Assembly (NCBI RefSeq): GCF_002631185.1
Contig: NZ_PDNU01000044.1
Location: forward strand, 1 to 45,304
Length of the DNA stretch: 45,304 nucleotides
Origin: Teichococcus rhizosphaerae
GTDB lineage: Bacteria; Pseudomonadota; Alphaproteobacteria; Acetobacterales; Acetobacteraceae
Direction of reading: 5' to 3'
Positions within the stretch are counted from its first letter, which is position 1, and the number at the start of each line of letters is the position of its first letter. The position numbers were made by a program, and so were the translations under genes. Below, piece after piece: positions 1-8,121 of this stretch. The notes beneath the pieces were generated by a model. It did no database searches, was not told the DNA's origin, and saw only the letters and a program-made list of their open reading frames with translations.

Positions 1-1
1 C

Positions 2-1150
2 ACGCCCACGCTGCGCATCGGCGTGCTGGCCGACTTCTCCGGCCCCTATCGCGACACTTCCGGCCCCACCTCGGTGGCCTGCGCGCGGCAGGCCGTGGTG
101 GATCTCGGCCTGGACACGCGGGGCATCAACGTCGAGATCATCCAGGCGGACCACCAGAACAAGGCCGATGTCGGGCTCGGCATCGCCCGCCGCTGGTTCG
201 ACCAGGATGGCGTGGACGCGATCACGGAGGTGAACAACAGCGCCGTCGCCCTGGCGGTGGCCAACCTGGCGCAGGAGAAGGACAAGGTGGTGCTGGCTTC
301 CGGCCCCGCCAGCGCCGTGCTGACGGGCGAGCGCTGCACCGCCAACCTGGTCCACTGGACCTACGACACCTGGATGGCGGCCAATGTCGTGGGCAAGGCC
401 TCGGTGCGCGCCGGCAATGACAGCTTCTTCTTTCTCACCGCCGACTACAGCTTCGGCCACCAGCTCGAGCGCGACACCACGGCGGCGGTGCAGGGGGCGG
501 GCGGCAAGGTGCTGGGCAATGTGCGCTTCCCCTTTCCCGGCACCGCCGACTTCTCCTCCTTCCTGCTGCAGGCGCAGGGCTCGCGCGCCAAGGTGGTGGC
601 CATGGCCACCGCCGGCGCGGACACGGTGAACTGCATGAAGCAGGCGCAGGAATTCGGCCTGACGCGGCGGCAGAAGATGCTGGCCCTGATCGCCTTCATC
701 TGCGACATCCACGCCATGGGCCTGCCCGCCGCCCAGGGGCTGCTGCTGAACGAGACCTTCTACTGGGACCTGAACGACCGCACCCGCGCCTTCCTCAACC
801 GGGTGAAGGACAAGGTGCCCACCAACTGGCCCAACCAGGAGCATGCCGGCACCTATTCCGCCGTGCTGCACTACCTGAAGGCCGTGGCCGATCTCGGCCC
901 CGCCGCCGCCCGTGCCTCCGGCCGCGCCGTGGTGGAGCGGATGAAGGCCATGCCGACCGATGACGACTGCTTCGGCCCCGGCGAGCTGCGCGCCGATGGG
1001 CGCAAGATCCACCCCGCCCACCTGTTCGAGGTGAAGCGGCCGGAAGAAAGCAGCGGCCCCTGGGACTACTACAAGCTGGTCGGCACCGTGTCGGGCGCGG
1101 AGGCCTTCCGGCCGATGAGCCAGGGCGGCTGCCCGCTCGTCCGGAGCTGA
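2..1150 (+). CDS. ABC transporter substrate-binding protein, branched-chain amino acid type (5' end outside window)
   Basis: Periplasmic binding protein of the Leu/Ile/Val type (Peripla_BP_6 fold), which captures a small solute and delivers it to an ABC permease. The open frame runs in from the window edge. The first visible residues, TPTLRIGVLADFSGPYRD, are the usual first beta strand of the mature domain, so only the signal peptide and a few residues are missing. Further family marks are the central 'TADYSFGHQLERDT' stretch, which is the usual Y-x-x-G hinge segment, and a C-terminal aromatic 'PWDYYKLVGTV' motif. At least 383 residues are visible, as usual for the family. No transporter partners are in the window, so the ligand cannot be inferred. 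A strong hairpin follows the stop. Confidence 0.9.
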   Translation, partial: TPTLRIGVLADFSGPYRDTSGPTSVACARQAVVDLGLDTRGINVEIIQADHQNKADVGLGIARRWFDQDGVDAITEVNNSAVALAVANLAQEKDKVVLASGPASAVLTGERCTANLVHWTYDTWMAANVVGKASVRAGNDSFFFLTADYSFGHQLERDTTAAVQGAGGKVLGNVRFPFPGTADFSSFLLQAQGSRAKVVAMATAGADTVNCMKQAQEFGLTRRQKMLALIAFICDIHAMGLPAAQGLLLNETFYWDLNDRTRAFLNRVKDKVPTNWPNQEHAGTYSAVLHYLKAVADLGPAAARASGRAVVERMKAMPTDDDCFGPGELRADGRKIHPAHLFEVKRPEESSGPWDYYKLVGTVSGAEAFRPMSQGGCPLVRS

Positions 1151-1156
1151 AGGGCG

Positions 1157-1185
1157 GGCGCGGCGCCGGCACCTGGCGCCGCGCC
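1157..1185. terminator. Hairpin between convergent genes
   Basis: A perfect 11-base inverted repeat (GGCGCGGCGCC / GGCGCCGCGCC) with a 7-base loop lies 6 bases after the binding-protein stop and 5 bases before the end of the DUF3325-like frame on the other strand. No T-tract follows. It probably ends transcription in both directions. Confidence 0.6.
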
Positions 1186-1190
1186 GCTGC

Positions 1191-1405
1191 TCAGGCCAGG
1201 GCGCAGACGATGCCCAGGAGCAGCACGCCACCCGTCAGGGCCGGCACCGCGCGCGGCGCGTAGGACAGCGCCAGGGCCAGAACGGCCGCCGCCACGCTCA
1301 GCAGGCCGAGCCAGAGCGGCAGCGCCATCCCCCAGCCTTCGGCGGAAACGAGGAGGGCCAGGGCCGCGGCCAGCGACAGGAAGCCCGTGCCGCAAAGCAG
1401 CCGCC
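1191..1405 (-). pseudogene. DUF3325-like protein, N-terminally truncated remnant
   Basis: This frame encodes a hydrophobic stretch (FLSLAAALALL, then GWGMALPLWLGLLSVAAAV, then a 'SYAPR' turn and a last helix) that resembles the C-terminal two thirds of DUF3325 small membrane proteins. These sit beside siderophore receptors, usually after DUF3649 and PepSY genes. The expected N-terminus is absent. Upstream of about position 1405 the frame turns into non-family, Pro/Arg-rich sequence while the neighbouring frame carries DUF3649-like sequence. It has no plausible start of its own. I infer a deletion remnant joined to the DUF3649 piece. The family assignment is from memory of the pattern and is moderate. 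Confidence 0.5.
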
Positions 1406-1692
1406 GGCACGGCCAGCCCGAGCCAGGCCCGCAGCGGCCCGGAGGCGGCGAAGGCCCAGACAATGGCGCCGGCATGGACGGCGAAGCTCGCCATGGTGGC
1501 GGCCAGCACCGCCTCGGGGCGTGGCATGGGCAGGCCGAGCGAAAGCGCCATGGTGAACAGCGCCGCCAGCCCGTAGCCGCCGCCCACCCCCGCCAGCACG
1601 CGCAGGACGATGCCGCCGATCCGGCGCGCCTCCGCGCCCGGGCGGAGCCGGGTGCGGAGCGCCGCGCAAGGGCGGGCCGGCCAGGGTGGCAC
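1398..1692 (-). pseudogene. DUF3649-like iron-uptake-associated membrane protein, C-terminus lost
   Basis: A GTG at 1692 starts 8 bases after the siderophore-receptor stop, in the position expected for a co-transcribed DUF3649 gene. The frame shows a basic N-terminus, then two hydrophobic segments (GGYGLAALFTMALSLGLP and AATMASFAVHAGAIVWAFAA) and 'LRAWLGLAVPAA', the DUF3649 pattern. Past about 1400 the membrane-type sequence continues only in a different frame, which looks like DUF3325. The original frame stays open to 1069 but becomes Arg/Gly/Pro-rich, and it would overlap the convergent binding-protein gene. The unit therefore reads as a collapsed two-gene remnant. Confidence 0.5.
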
Positions 1693-1699
1693 GCGCCGC

Positions 1700-3961
1700 T
1701 CAGAACCGGTAGCGGATGGAGCCGGTGACGGTGCGGCCATAGCCATACCAGCAGCAGGCATAGGAGTAGCAGCTGGCGACGTAGCGGGTGTCGGCCAGGT
1801 TCTGGATGTTCACCGCCGCCTGCATGCCCTCGAGGTTGCGGCCGAGCTGGCCGAGGTCGTAGCGCAGCGCGGCATCGAACAGCGTGGCGGAATCCACCTT
1901 GAAGGTGTTGGCGTCGTCGCCGAAGGAGGAGCCGAGATAGCGCACGCCGCCGCCTAGGCCGAGGCCCATGAGGCGGCCTTCCGGCGCGGTGTAGTCGAGC
2001 CAGGCGGAGGCGTTGTGGCGCGGGATGCCGGTGGGCGTCTTGCCTTCCAGCGCCACGGTGGGGCCGGTGCGCGCGGGGCTGAAGCCGAAATCGACGGTGG
2101 AGGTGTTGCTGGTGCTGCTGAACTCCGCCTCCTGGTAGGCATAGGCGGCGGTCAGGCGCAGGCCCTGCGCCAGTGTCGCCTTCGCCTCCAGCTCGATGCC
2201 GCGCGTCGTCGTCTCGCCGGACTGGACGCTGAAGCCGAAATTGGCCGGGTCGGCGGACAGCACGTTCTGCCGCACCAGGTCGAAGGCGGCGACGCTCAGC
2301 AGCAGGTTGGTGCCGGGCGGCTGGTAGCGGAGGCCGACCTCGTGCTGGCGCCCGCGCGTCGGCTCGAACTGGTTGCCGCGCGCATCGGTGCCGCTCTGCG
2401 GCTCGAAGCTCTCACTGTAGCTGACATAGGGGGCGAAGCCGTTGTCGAACAGGTACACGGCGCCGGCGCGGCCGGTGAAGGCATGGTCGGTCGCGCGCGA
2501 GTTGGTGCGGCGGCCATTGACCAGATTGGTGCCCTCATTCGTGCTGTCGGACCAGTCCAGGCGGCCGCCGAACAGCAGCACCAGGCGGTCGATCCTGACC
2601 TGGTCCTGCAGATAGGCGCCGAGCTGGTTCTGGCGCTGGCTGCTGTAGCTGCTGAAGCCGGGCCAGCGGGTGTTCTGGCCCTGATAGACGGGGCTGAACA
2701 GGTTCTGCCGCCGGATCTGCGCCCCCAGATAGCTCTGGCCGGTATAGGTGTCCTGCAGCACGCGGTGATAGTCGAGCCCGGCCAGCACGGTGTGGCGCAG
2801 CGGCCCCGTATCGACGTTCAGCTGCAACTGGTTGTCGATGGTGAAGACGTCCACATCGGCGTCGGTGCCATAGACCGAACGGACCGAGCTCAGATAGTCG
2901 CTGGAGATGAGCGAGTTTTAGACGCTGCGGTACTCGCCCTGGGTGTGCAGGTAGCGGAAGTTCTGCCGCACCGCCAGTGTCTCGTTGAAGCGGTGCTCGG
3001 CGAGGTAGCCCACCATGTAGTGCTCGCGGTTGGAGCGCTCCAGGTCCGGGTCGCCGTCATAGAAGCGCACGCCGATGCGGCCGCGCGGGTTGGGCAGCGC
3101 CGAGCCCCAGGCCGGCACGTTGCCATAGGCGGCGGATTCCGGGTCCCGCTGGTAGTGGCCGAACAGGGTGACGCTGGTGTTCGCGCTCGGCCGCCAGGTG
3201 AGCGAGGGGGAGAAGAAGTAGCGGCGCTCCCGCGTCTCATCCAGCTCGCCATCGCCCTCGGCATAGGAGCCGATGAAGCGGCCGAGCCACTGGCCATCCT
3301 CGTCCAGCCGCCCGCTGAAATCGCCGGCCGCGCGGTAGCGGCCGCGCGTGCCCGCCTCCAGCAGCACCTCGCGGATGCGCTCGCCGGTGGGGCGCTTGCT
3401 GACGGCGTTGACGATGCCGCCGGGCGGCGCGGTGCCATAGAGCACCGAGGCCGGGCCGCGCAGCACCTCCAGCCGCTCCAGGCGATAGGCATCGATGCTG
3501 GGATTGGCGTCGCGCCCGCCGGCCAGCCGCATGCCGTCCAGATAGGTGGCGGGCGAGTAGCCGCGCAGGGTGAGCTGGTCGAGGCGCACGGCGGTGGCAC
3601 CGCGCGTTTCCGTCACCGCGCCCGCCGTGTAGCGGAGCGCCTGGTTCAGGTTGCGGGCGTTGCGCGCCTCGATCTCGTCGGCGGTGACCACGGAGATCGA
3701 TTGCGGCGTCTCGATGATCGGGGTGTCGGTCTTGGTGCCGGAGGCGCTGACGCCCGCCACGAAGCCGCGCACCGGGCTGTATGCGCGCTCGACGCCGGCC
3801 TGGACATTCACCTCGGGCAGCGCGATGGCGCCGGACGCCGCATCCGGCGCCGTGCCGCCCTGTGCCCAGGCCACGGAAAGGGGCAGGGTCACGGCGGCGG
3901 CGGTCAGCGCCATGAGCGGGCCCCTGTGCCGGGCAGGGGGGGCGTGTTCACCGTCAGGCAT
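1700..3961 (-). pseudogene. TonB-dependent siderophore receptor interrupted by one in-frame stop
   Basis: Outer-membrane receptor that would import a ferric hydroxamate-type siderophore using TonB energy. The ATG at 3961 has an AAGGA ribosome site and a signal peptide ending near 'SVAWAQG'. The plug domain follows (TPQSISVVTADEIEARN, LTLRGYSPATYLDGMR, ERLEVLRGPASVLYG), then the barrel, ending in the expected aromatic residue (SIRYRF). The C-terminal 'CYSYACCWYG' resembles the CYS-x3-C motif of ferrichrome/ferrioxamine receptors. After 'GEYRSV' there is a TAA at 2918-2920. The same frame then continues without loss for 405 more codons, so a single substitution separates the halves. Total length would be about 753 residues, normal for the family. 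Either the gene is recently inactivated or this is a base-call error. It has no extra N-terminal signalling domain, so it is not a FecA-type transducer. Confidence 0.85.
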
Positions 3962-3989
3962 GCGGTTGTCCTTGCGGCCGAGATGAAAG

Positions 3990-4004
3990 TGATAATCGTT
4001 CGCA
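3990..4004 (-). promoter_or_regulatory. Fur-box-like operator upstream of the siderophore receptor
   Basis: TGATAATCGTTCGCA matches the 7-1-7 Fur consensus (TGATAATnATTATCA) perfectly in one half and at 4 of 7 positions in the other. It lies 29 bases upstream of the receptor ATG within the only AT-rich patch of this region. Iron-dependent repression of the receptor is the natural reading. Confidence 0.5.
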
Positions 4005-4461
4005 TATTGCGGAGAGGCGTGGCTGGCAAGGGCTTCTTTGACAGGCCGCAGGAGGCTCGCCGGTTCGCGCCACCTTCGCGGCTTTGCGGCAATGGAACCG
4101 CGCCAGGGCGCCTGGAAGGGTTAGCACGCGCTGGAAAGGTTGAAGCTTCTGCCCGAACGTGCTGCGGTCCTGGGATGCGGGGGCGAAGCTGCCCGGCAGG
4201 CAGTGTCGCGGGGTTGTGATGCCGCCATCCCGCCTTCTTCTTTGTTGTTGAAGCTTGACCGGCTGGTCCCTCCTTCCGGCCCGTGGCGTCATGCCCGTGT
4301 TTCCGGAGAGGGCGCGGGGTGCCGAGGCGCCCGGGCCGGTTCTCCGCCAGAAGGCGTGGCGCCTGCCGCGCCGTCTTCCGCACCGATCGGAGTGTCTTCT
4401 TGCGAACCCAGCGTCCCGCCTGCCAGCCCTTCGGCCCGCCGCTCCTTCAGGAGCCGCGGCG
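4005..4461. other. Intergenic region between divergent receptor pseudogene and dehydrogenase
   Basis: No convincing gene. Frames extending upstream of the dehydrogenase start lack family similarity. The stretch holds a T-rich motif at 4235-4246 that recurs in the next divergent promoter region, and a TTGACA hexamer at 4038-4043 with no clear -10 partner. A good ribosome site (CAGGAG) precedes the ATG at 4462. It presumably carries the promoter for the dehydrogenase/oxidoreductase pair. Confidence 0.5.
4235..4246 (+). repeat. T-rich motif TTCTTCTTTGTT, copy 1
   Basis: TTCTTCTTTGTT stands out in a GC-rich background about 215 bases upstream of the dehydrogenase gene. Near-identical copies are at 9937-9947 and 10113-10126, all associated with transcription units of the carbohydrate cluster. 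Confidence 0.4.
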
Positions 4462-5445
4462 ATGACGGAGGCGGCTCCCGGCCCCACCATGCGCGCCGCC
4501 GTGCAGACCGGCCCCGGCCGGATGCAGATCCAGGACGTGCCCCGCCCCGAGCCCGGCCCGGGCCAGGTTCGGCTGCGGCTGGAGGGTTGCGGGGTCTGCG
4601 CCTCCAACCTGACGCCCTGGGCCGGGCCGGAATGGATGCGGTTTCCCGGCGAGCCGGGCGGGCTTGGCCATGAGGGCTGGGGGGTGATCGACGCGGTGGG
4701 GGAGGGGGTGAGCGGCCTCGCCCCTGGCCAGCGCGTCGCCGCCCTGTCCTTCCGCAGCTATGCCGAGTACGACCTGGCCGAGGCGCGCCACGTTCTGCCG
4801 CTGCCCGATGCCCTGGCAGGCCAGCCCTTCCTGGGCGAGCCGCTGGGCTGCGCCATGAACATCTTCCGCCGCGCCGGGATCGAGCCGGGGCAGAGCGTCG
4901 CCATCGTCGGCATCGGCTTCCTGGGCGCCATCCTGACGCGGCTGGCGACCGATGCGGGGGCCAGGGTCATCGCCATCTCGCGGCGGCCCTATTCGCTGGA
5001 TCTGGCGCGGCGCATGGGCGCGGCCGAGACCATCCCGATGGAGGACCATGCCGCCATCATCGAGCGGGTCCGGGAGCTGACCGGCGGCCGCTTCTGCGAG
5101 CGGGTGATCGAGGCGGTGGGCAAGCAGTGGCCGCTCGACCTGGCGGGCGAGCTGACGGCGGAGCGCGGCCGCTTGGTCGTGGCCGGCTACCACCAGGACG
5201 GGCCCCGCCAGGTCAACATGTGGCTCTGGAACTGGCGCGGCATCGACGTCATCAACGCGCATGAGCGGGACCCGGAGACCTACATGGCCGGCATGCGCGA
5301 CGCGCTGGAGGCGGTGACGTCGGGCCGGCTGGACCCGGCGCCGCTCTACACCCACCGCTTCCCGCTGGAACGGCTGGGCGAGGCGCTGGACGCCACGCGC
5401 GACAGGCCGGAGGGCTTCCTCAAGGCCGTGGTGACCCTGCCATGA
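4462..5445 (+). CDS. Zinc-type medium-chain alcohol/polyol dehydrogenase
   Basis: MDR-superfamily NAD(P)-dependent dehydrogenase of 327 residues, likely oxidising a sugar or polyol hydroxyl. Likely catalytic zinc ligands are Cys46 (GVC) and His70-Glu71 (GHE). The Rossmann fold follows with 'VAIVGIGFLGAI' and a second-strand 'VIAISRRP'. The four-cysteine structural-zinc lobe of classical alcohol dehydrogenases is missing, so it belongs to the shorter MDR branch. The start at ATG 4462 is chosen because CAGGAG sits 7 bases upstream and the family N-terminus (MRAAVQTGPGR) follows; the frame is open further upstream but without similarity. The stop overlaps the next start by 4 bases (ATGA), so it is translationally coupled to the Gfo/Idh oxidoreductase. 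The substrate is unknown; context points to inositol or a sugar intermediate. Confidence 0.85.
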   Translation: MTEAAPGPTMRAAVQTGPGRMQIQDVPRPEPGPGQVRLRLEGCGVCASNLTPWAGPEWMRFPGEPGGLGHEGWGVIDAVGEGVSGLAPGQRVAALSFRSYAEYDLAEARHVLPLPDALAGQPFLGEPLGCAMNIFRRAGIEPGQSVAIVGIGFLGAILTRLATDAGARVIAISRRPYSLDLARRMGAAETIPMEDHAAIIERVRELTGGRFCERVIEAVGKQWPLDLAGELTAERGRLVVAGYHQDGPRQVNMWLWNWRGIDVINAHERDPETYMAGMRDALEAVTSGRLDPAPLYTHRFPLERLGEALDATRDRPEGFLKAVVTLP

Positions 5446-6428
5446 GGCGCCCGCGGCTCGGCTTCCTGGGGATCGGCTGGATCGGCCGTCACCGGATGCA
5501 GGCGATCGCCGAGACCGGCCTGGCCGAGATCGCCGCCATCGCCGATCCCACGCCCGCCATGCTGGAGGAGGCGGCGCGGCTGGCGCCCGGCGCCCGCCGC
5601 GCCGGCACGCTGGAAGAGCTGCTCGCGCAGAACCTGGACGGGCTGGTGATCGCCACCCCCAGCGCCCTGCATGCCGAGCAGTCGATCCAGGCCCTGCAAC
5701 GCGGCGTCGCGGTGTTCTGCCAGAAGCCGCTCGGCCGCACCGCGCCCGAGGTGCGGGCGGTGGTGGAGGCGGCGCGCGCGGCCGACCGGCTGCTGGCGGT
5801 GGACCTTTCCTACCGCTTCACCGAGGGCATGCGGCGCATCCGTGACCTGCTGCAATCGGGCGAGCTGGGCCGCATCCATGCGGTGGACCTCGTCTTCCAC
5901 AATGCCTATGGCCCGGACAAGTCCTGGTTCTACGACCCCGCGCAGTCAGGCGGCGGCTGCGTCATGGACCTTGGCGTGCACCTGGTGGACCTGGCGCTGT
6001 GGGCGCTGGACTTCCCGGCGGTGGAGACGGTGTCCGGCACGCTGTTCGCCGGCGGCGAGCGCCTGGGCGCGCAGCCGGGGCGAGTCGAGGACTACGCCAC
6101 GGCCAGCATTGATCTCCAGGATGGCACGGCGGTGCGCCTGGCCTGCTCCTGGCGGCTGCAGGCCGGCTGCGACGCGATGATCTCGGCCGCCTTCTACGGC
6201 ACCGAGGGGGGCGCGGCGCTGCGCAACGTCAATGGCTCCTTCTACGACTTCGCGGCGGAGCGCTACCGCGGCACGGCGCGCGAGACGCTGGCCAGCCCGC
6301 CCGATGCCTGGGGCGGCCGCGCCGCGGCGGAATGGGCGCGCCGGCTGGCCGAGGGGCAGCGCCACGACCCTGCGGTGGAGCGCATCGTCGATGTGGCGCG
6401 GGTGCTGGACGGGATCTACGGCCGGTAG
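5442..6428 (+). CDS. Gfo/Idh/MocA family oxidoreductase
   Basis: NAD(P)-dependent sugar or inositol oxidoreductase of 328 residues, a normal length. The N-terminal Rossmann fold shows 'LGFLGIGWIGRHRM' and acidic 'AAIADPTP'. The family's catalytic lysine motif appears as 'CQKPLGRT' (Lys95-Pro96), with Gln in place of the usual Glu of EKP. In the C-terminal domain 'CVMDLGVHLVDLALW' gives Asp176 and His180, the usual D-x3-H pair. It overlaps the dehydrogenase by 4 bases. Members include inositol 2-dehydrogenases and nucleotide-sugar 3-dehydrogenases. The inositol-phosphate synthase in the same cluster makes an inositol-type substrate attractive, but that is an inference. It converges on the glycosidase gene, with hairpins between. 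Confidence 0.85.
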   Translation: MRRPRLGFLGIGWIGRHRMQAIAETGLAEIAAIADPTPAMLEEAARLAPGARRAGTLEELLAQNLDGLVIATPSALHAEQSIQALQRGVAVFCQKPLGRTAPEVRAVVEAARAADRLLAVDLSYRFTEGMRRIRDLLQSGELGRIHAVDLVFHNAYGPDKSWFYDPAQSGGGCVMDLGVHLVDLALWALDFPAVETVSGTLFAGGERLGAQPGRVEDYATASIDLQDGTAVRLACSWRLQAGCDAMISAAFYGTEGGAALRNVNGSFYDFAAERYRGTARETLASPPDAWGGRAAAEWARRLAEGQRHDPAVERIVDVARVLDGIYGR

Positions 6429-6436
6429 GCGGCGAG

Positions 6437-6460
6437 GGCGGGAAGGGCTCTCTCCCCGCC
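6437..6460. terminator. Hairpin between convergent operons
   Basis: GGCGGG and CCCGCC pair around a 12-base loop, followed by C-rich runs and a second short hairpin (CCGCC-GCAC-GGCGG, 6470-6483). It lies between the oxidoreductase stop (6428) and the glycosidase stop (6485). It probably acts in both directions; no T-tract. Confidence 0.45.
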
Positions 6461-6484
6461 CCCCGCCCCCCGCCGCACGGCGGC

Positions 6485-7372
6485 TCAGCCGGCGTAGCGC
6501 CGCACCATGCTGGCGCAGAACTCGGCGAACTCCTCCTTCACCTGCGGCGGGCTGGTGTGGTGCGGCGCGATGCCACGGTGCTCCGGCGTGAAGCAGAAGG
6601 TGGCGGTGACATGGAAGTCGCGCAGCGCCTCCATCTGCCGGTCGAACCAGGCGAGCGCGTCGGGGCGGAAGCTGTCGGCCCAGGACAGGCCGGTGCGCAG
6701 ATGCGTGACACCCAGGCGCTTGAGCCAGGTCACCGCATCGTCCAGCCTGTGGTCCTGGTAGTGAAACCACTGGCAGATGCCGAGATGCGGCGTGTGCTTC
6801 TCGAACTCCTCCATGGCCAGCTTCGGCGTGCCATCCTCGCGCAGCAGGCCCATGTGGAAGTGGCGGTAATAGGACGAGCCTTCCGCCTCCCGGTGCCGCG
6901 TCGTGGCTTCCCAGTGGGCCGGCAGGTCGTAGAGGCTGTACCAGTGGATGCGAGGCGCCTGGCCGATGAGCAGCTCCGCCGTGCGCTTCAGGCCCCAGAG
7001 CTGCACCTCCTCCGCGCCGAAGGTGGAGATGCCCACCTCCGAGACCCAGACCGGCAGGTGCGTGACCGCCTGGATCTCCCGCAGCTTCTCCGGCCACTCA
7101 TGGATCAGCCAGTTGTTCCAGTCGAGCGGGAAGCCGTGCACCGCGACGGCCTCCACCTCGTCCAGCACGCCGCGCTGCTGCATCTTCATGATGAACACCG
7201 GGTCGATCGGGGACATGCCGCCCAGCACGCGCGGCAGCGTGGCGTGCTCGGCGCGGATGGCCTGGCCGGCGAGCCGCGCCGTCTCGGCGAACATCACCCA
7301 GTCCGGGTCGATCTCCGGGTCCCAGTGGGACTTGTTGTTGGGTTCGTTCCAGATCATCACCGAGTCGAGCAT
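6485..7372 (-). CDS. Glycosidase-like TIM-barrel protein, apparently circularly permuted
   Basis: A 295-residue protein resembling retaining glycosidases of the GH5/GH39 (clan A) type. 'MIWNEPNNKSHW' holds the acid/base Glu10, and 'PVWVSEVGIS' holds the candidate nucleophile Glu112. In clan A enzymes these are on strands 4 and 7. Here strand 4 is at the very N-terminus. Strands 5-8 follow (VLGGMSPID, VAVHGFPLDW, VSEVGIS, HWYSLYDLP). The last 100 residues then look like strands 1-3 (HLGICQWFHYQD, HLRTGLSWADS, VTATFCFTPEHRG) and end at 'EFCASMVRRYAG', where a normal barrel would continue into WNEP. The start ATG at 7372 shares one base with the methyltransferase stop (TGATG). No signal peptide is seen, so it is cytoplasmic. 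It may trim or transfer a sugar (xyloside?) in the cluster's product; the substrate is unknown. Confidence 0.8.
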   Translation of the reverse strand: MLDSVMIWNEPNNKSHWDPEIDPDWVMFAETARLAGQAIRAEHATLPRVLGGMSPIDPVFIMKMQQRGVLDEVEAVAVHGFPLDWNNWLIHEWPEKLREIQAVTHLPVWVSEVGISTFGAEEVQLWGLKRTAELLIGQAPRIHWYSLYDLPAHWEATTRHREAEGSSYYRHFHMGLLREDGTPKLAMEEFEKHTPHLGICQWFHYQDHRLDDAVTWLKRLGVTHLRTGLSWADSFRPDALAWFDRQMEALRDFHVTATFCFTPEHRGIAPHHTSPPQVKEEFAEFCASMVRRYAG

Positions 7373-8121
7373 CAAGACGGGCCTCTCGCAGGATAGACGG
7401 CCGCCGAGCCGTAGGGCACCGGGGCGGGCCGACAGACATAGATCTCGCGGTCCGGGTGCTGCAGGATCTCGAAGCCCGCATTGCGCAGCATGGCCTCGGC
7501 GCCGGCGCGGTTCGGGATCCACCAGTTGGTGACGTCGCCCGCATAGCGGTGCTCGATGAAGTGCAGCCGCGGCCAGCCCGGCCGGGCGAACTGCTCCTCC
7601 GCCGTGAAGGGATAGTCCTCCCGCGCCGGCTCCACCTCGCGCGGGCCGCGCTGCATGCTCTGGAACACCAGCAGGCCGCCGACCACATGCTCGCGCAGCA
7701 GGTCGAGCGCCAGCAGCGGGTGCCGCAGATGGTAGAGCACGCCCATGAACAGCACGAGGTCGAAGCGCTCGCCCAGCGCGCCGACGTCATAGACCGACAA
7801 TTGGCGGTACTCGATGTCGAGGCCCAGCACGCCCGCCGCGAAGCGGGCCTGTTCCAGGTAGCGCGGATCGGAATCGACGCCGAGCACGCGCGCGGCGCCG
7901 CGCCGCTTCATCTCGATGGAGAAGAAGCCGGCGTTGCAGCCGATGTCGAGAACCGACTTCCCCGTGAGATCCTGCGGCAGGGCGTGGCTGAAATACTGCC
8001 AGACACAGGCGGGGTAGTTTCCCAGCGCATGCTCCGGCGCCGTGGGCACGCCATGCAGGAGAAGGTTGTGGAACCAGGGGCCGAGCTTCGCGGCTTCCTC
8101 GCCAATCCTGTCGGGGTTCAT
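7372..8121 (-). CDS. SAM-dependent methyltransferase (resembles the TIGR04290 / Rta_06860 family)
   Basis: Class I methyltransferase of 249 residues. Motif I is 'VLDIGCNAGFFSIEM', the acidic end of strand 2 is 'VLGVDSDPRYLEQAR', and strand 4 is 'FDLVLFMGVLYHLRHP'. The N-terminal 'LGPWFHNLLLHGVPTAPEH' with 'YPACVWQYF' matches what I remember of the TIGR04290 family, which occurs beside glycosyltransferase genes; family membership should be confirmed by profile search. It probably O-methylates a sugar or cyclitol. It overlaps the histidine-phosphatase gene by 4 bases upstream and the glycosidase by 1 base downstream, so the three are translationally coupled. Confidence 0.85.
   Translation of the reverse strand: MNPDRIGEEAAKLGPWFHNLLLHGVPTAPEHALGNYPACVWQYFSHALPQDLTGKSVLDIGCNAGFFSIEMKRRGAARVLGVDSDPRYLEQARFAAGVLGLDIEYRQLSVYDVGALGERFDLVLFMGVLYHLRHPLLALDLLREHVVGGLLVFQSMQRGPREVEPAREDYPFTAEEQFARPGWPRLHFIEHRYAGDVTNWWIPNRAGAEAMLRNAGFEILQHPDREIYVCRPAPVPYGSAAVYPARGPS

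Noticed and set aside
2015-4219. Long open frame on the plus strand opposite the receptor
   Set aside because: Its translation is Ala/Gly/Val/Arg-rich with no motif. It is the GC-driven shadow of the receptor gene.
4255-4461. N-terminal extension of the zinc-type dehydrogenase
   Set aside because: The added residues have no family similarity, and a good ribosome site precedes ATG 4462.
6440-6480. C-rich run with repeated CCCCCCG as a tandem repeat
   Set aside because: Too short and irregular; better explained as part of the intergenic hairpins.
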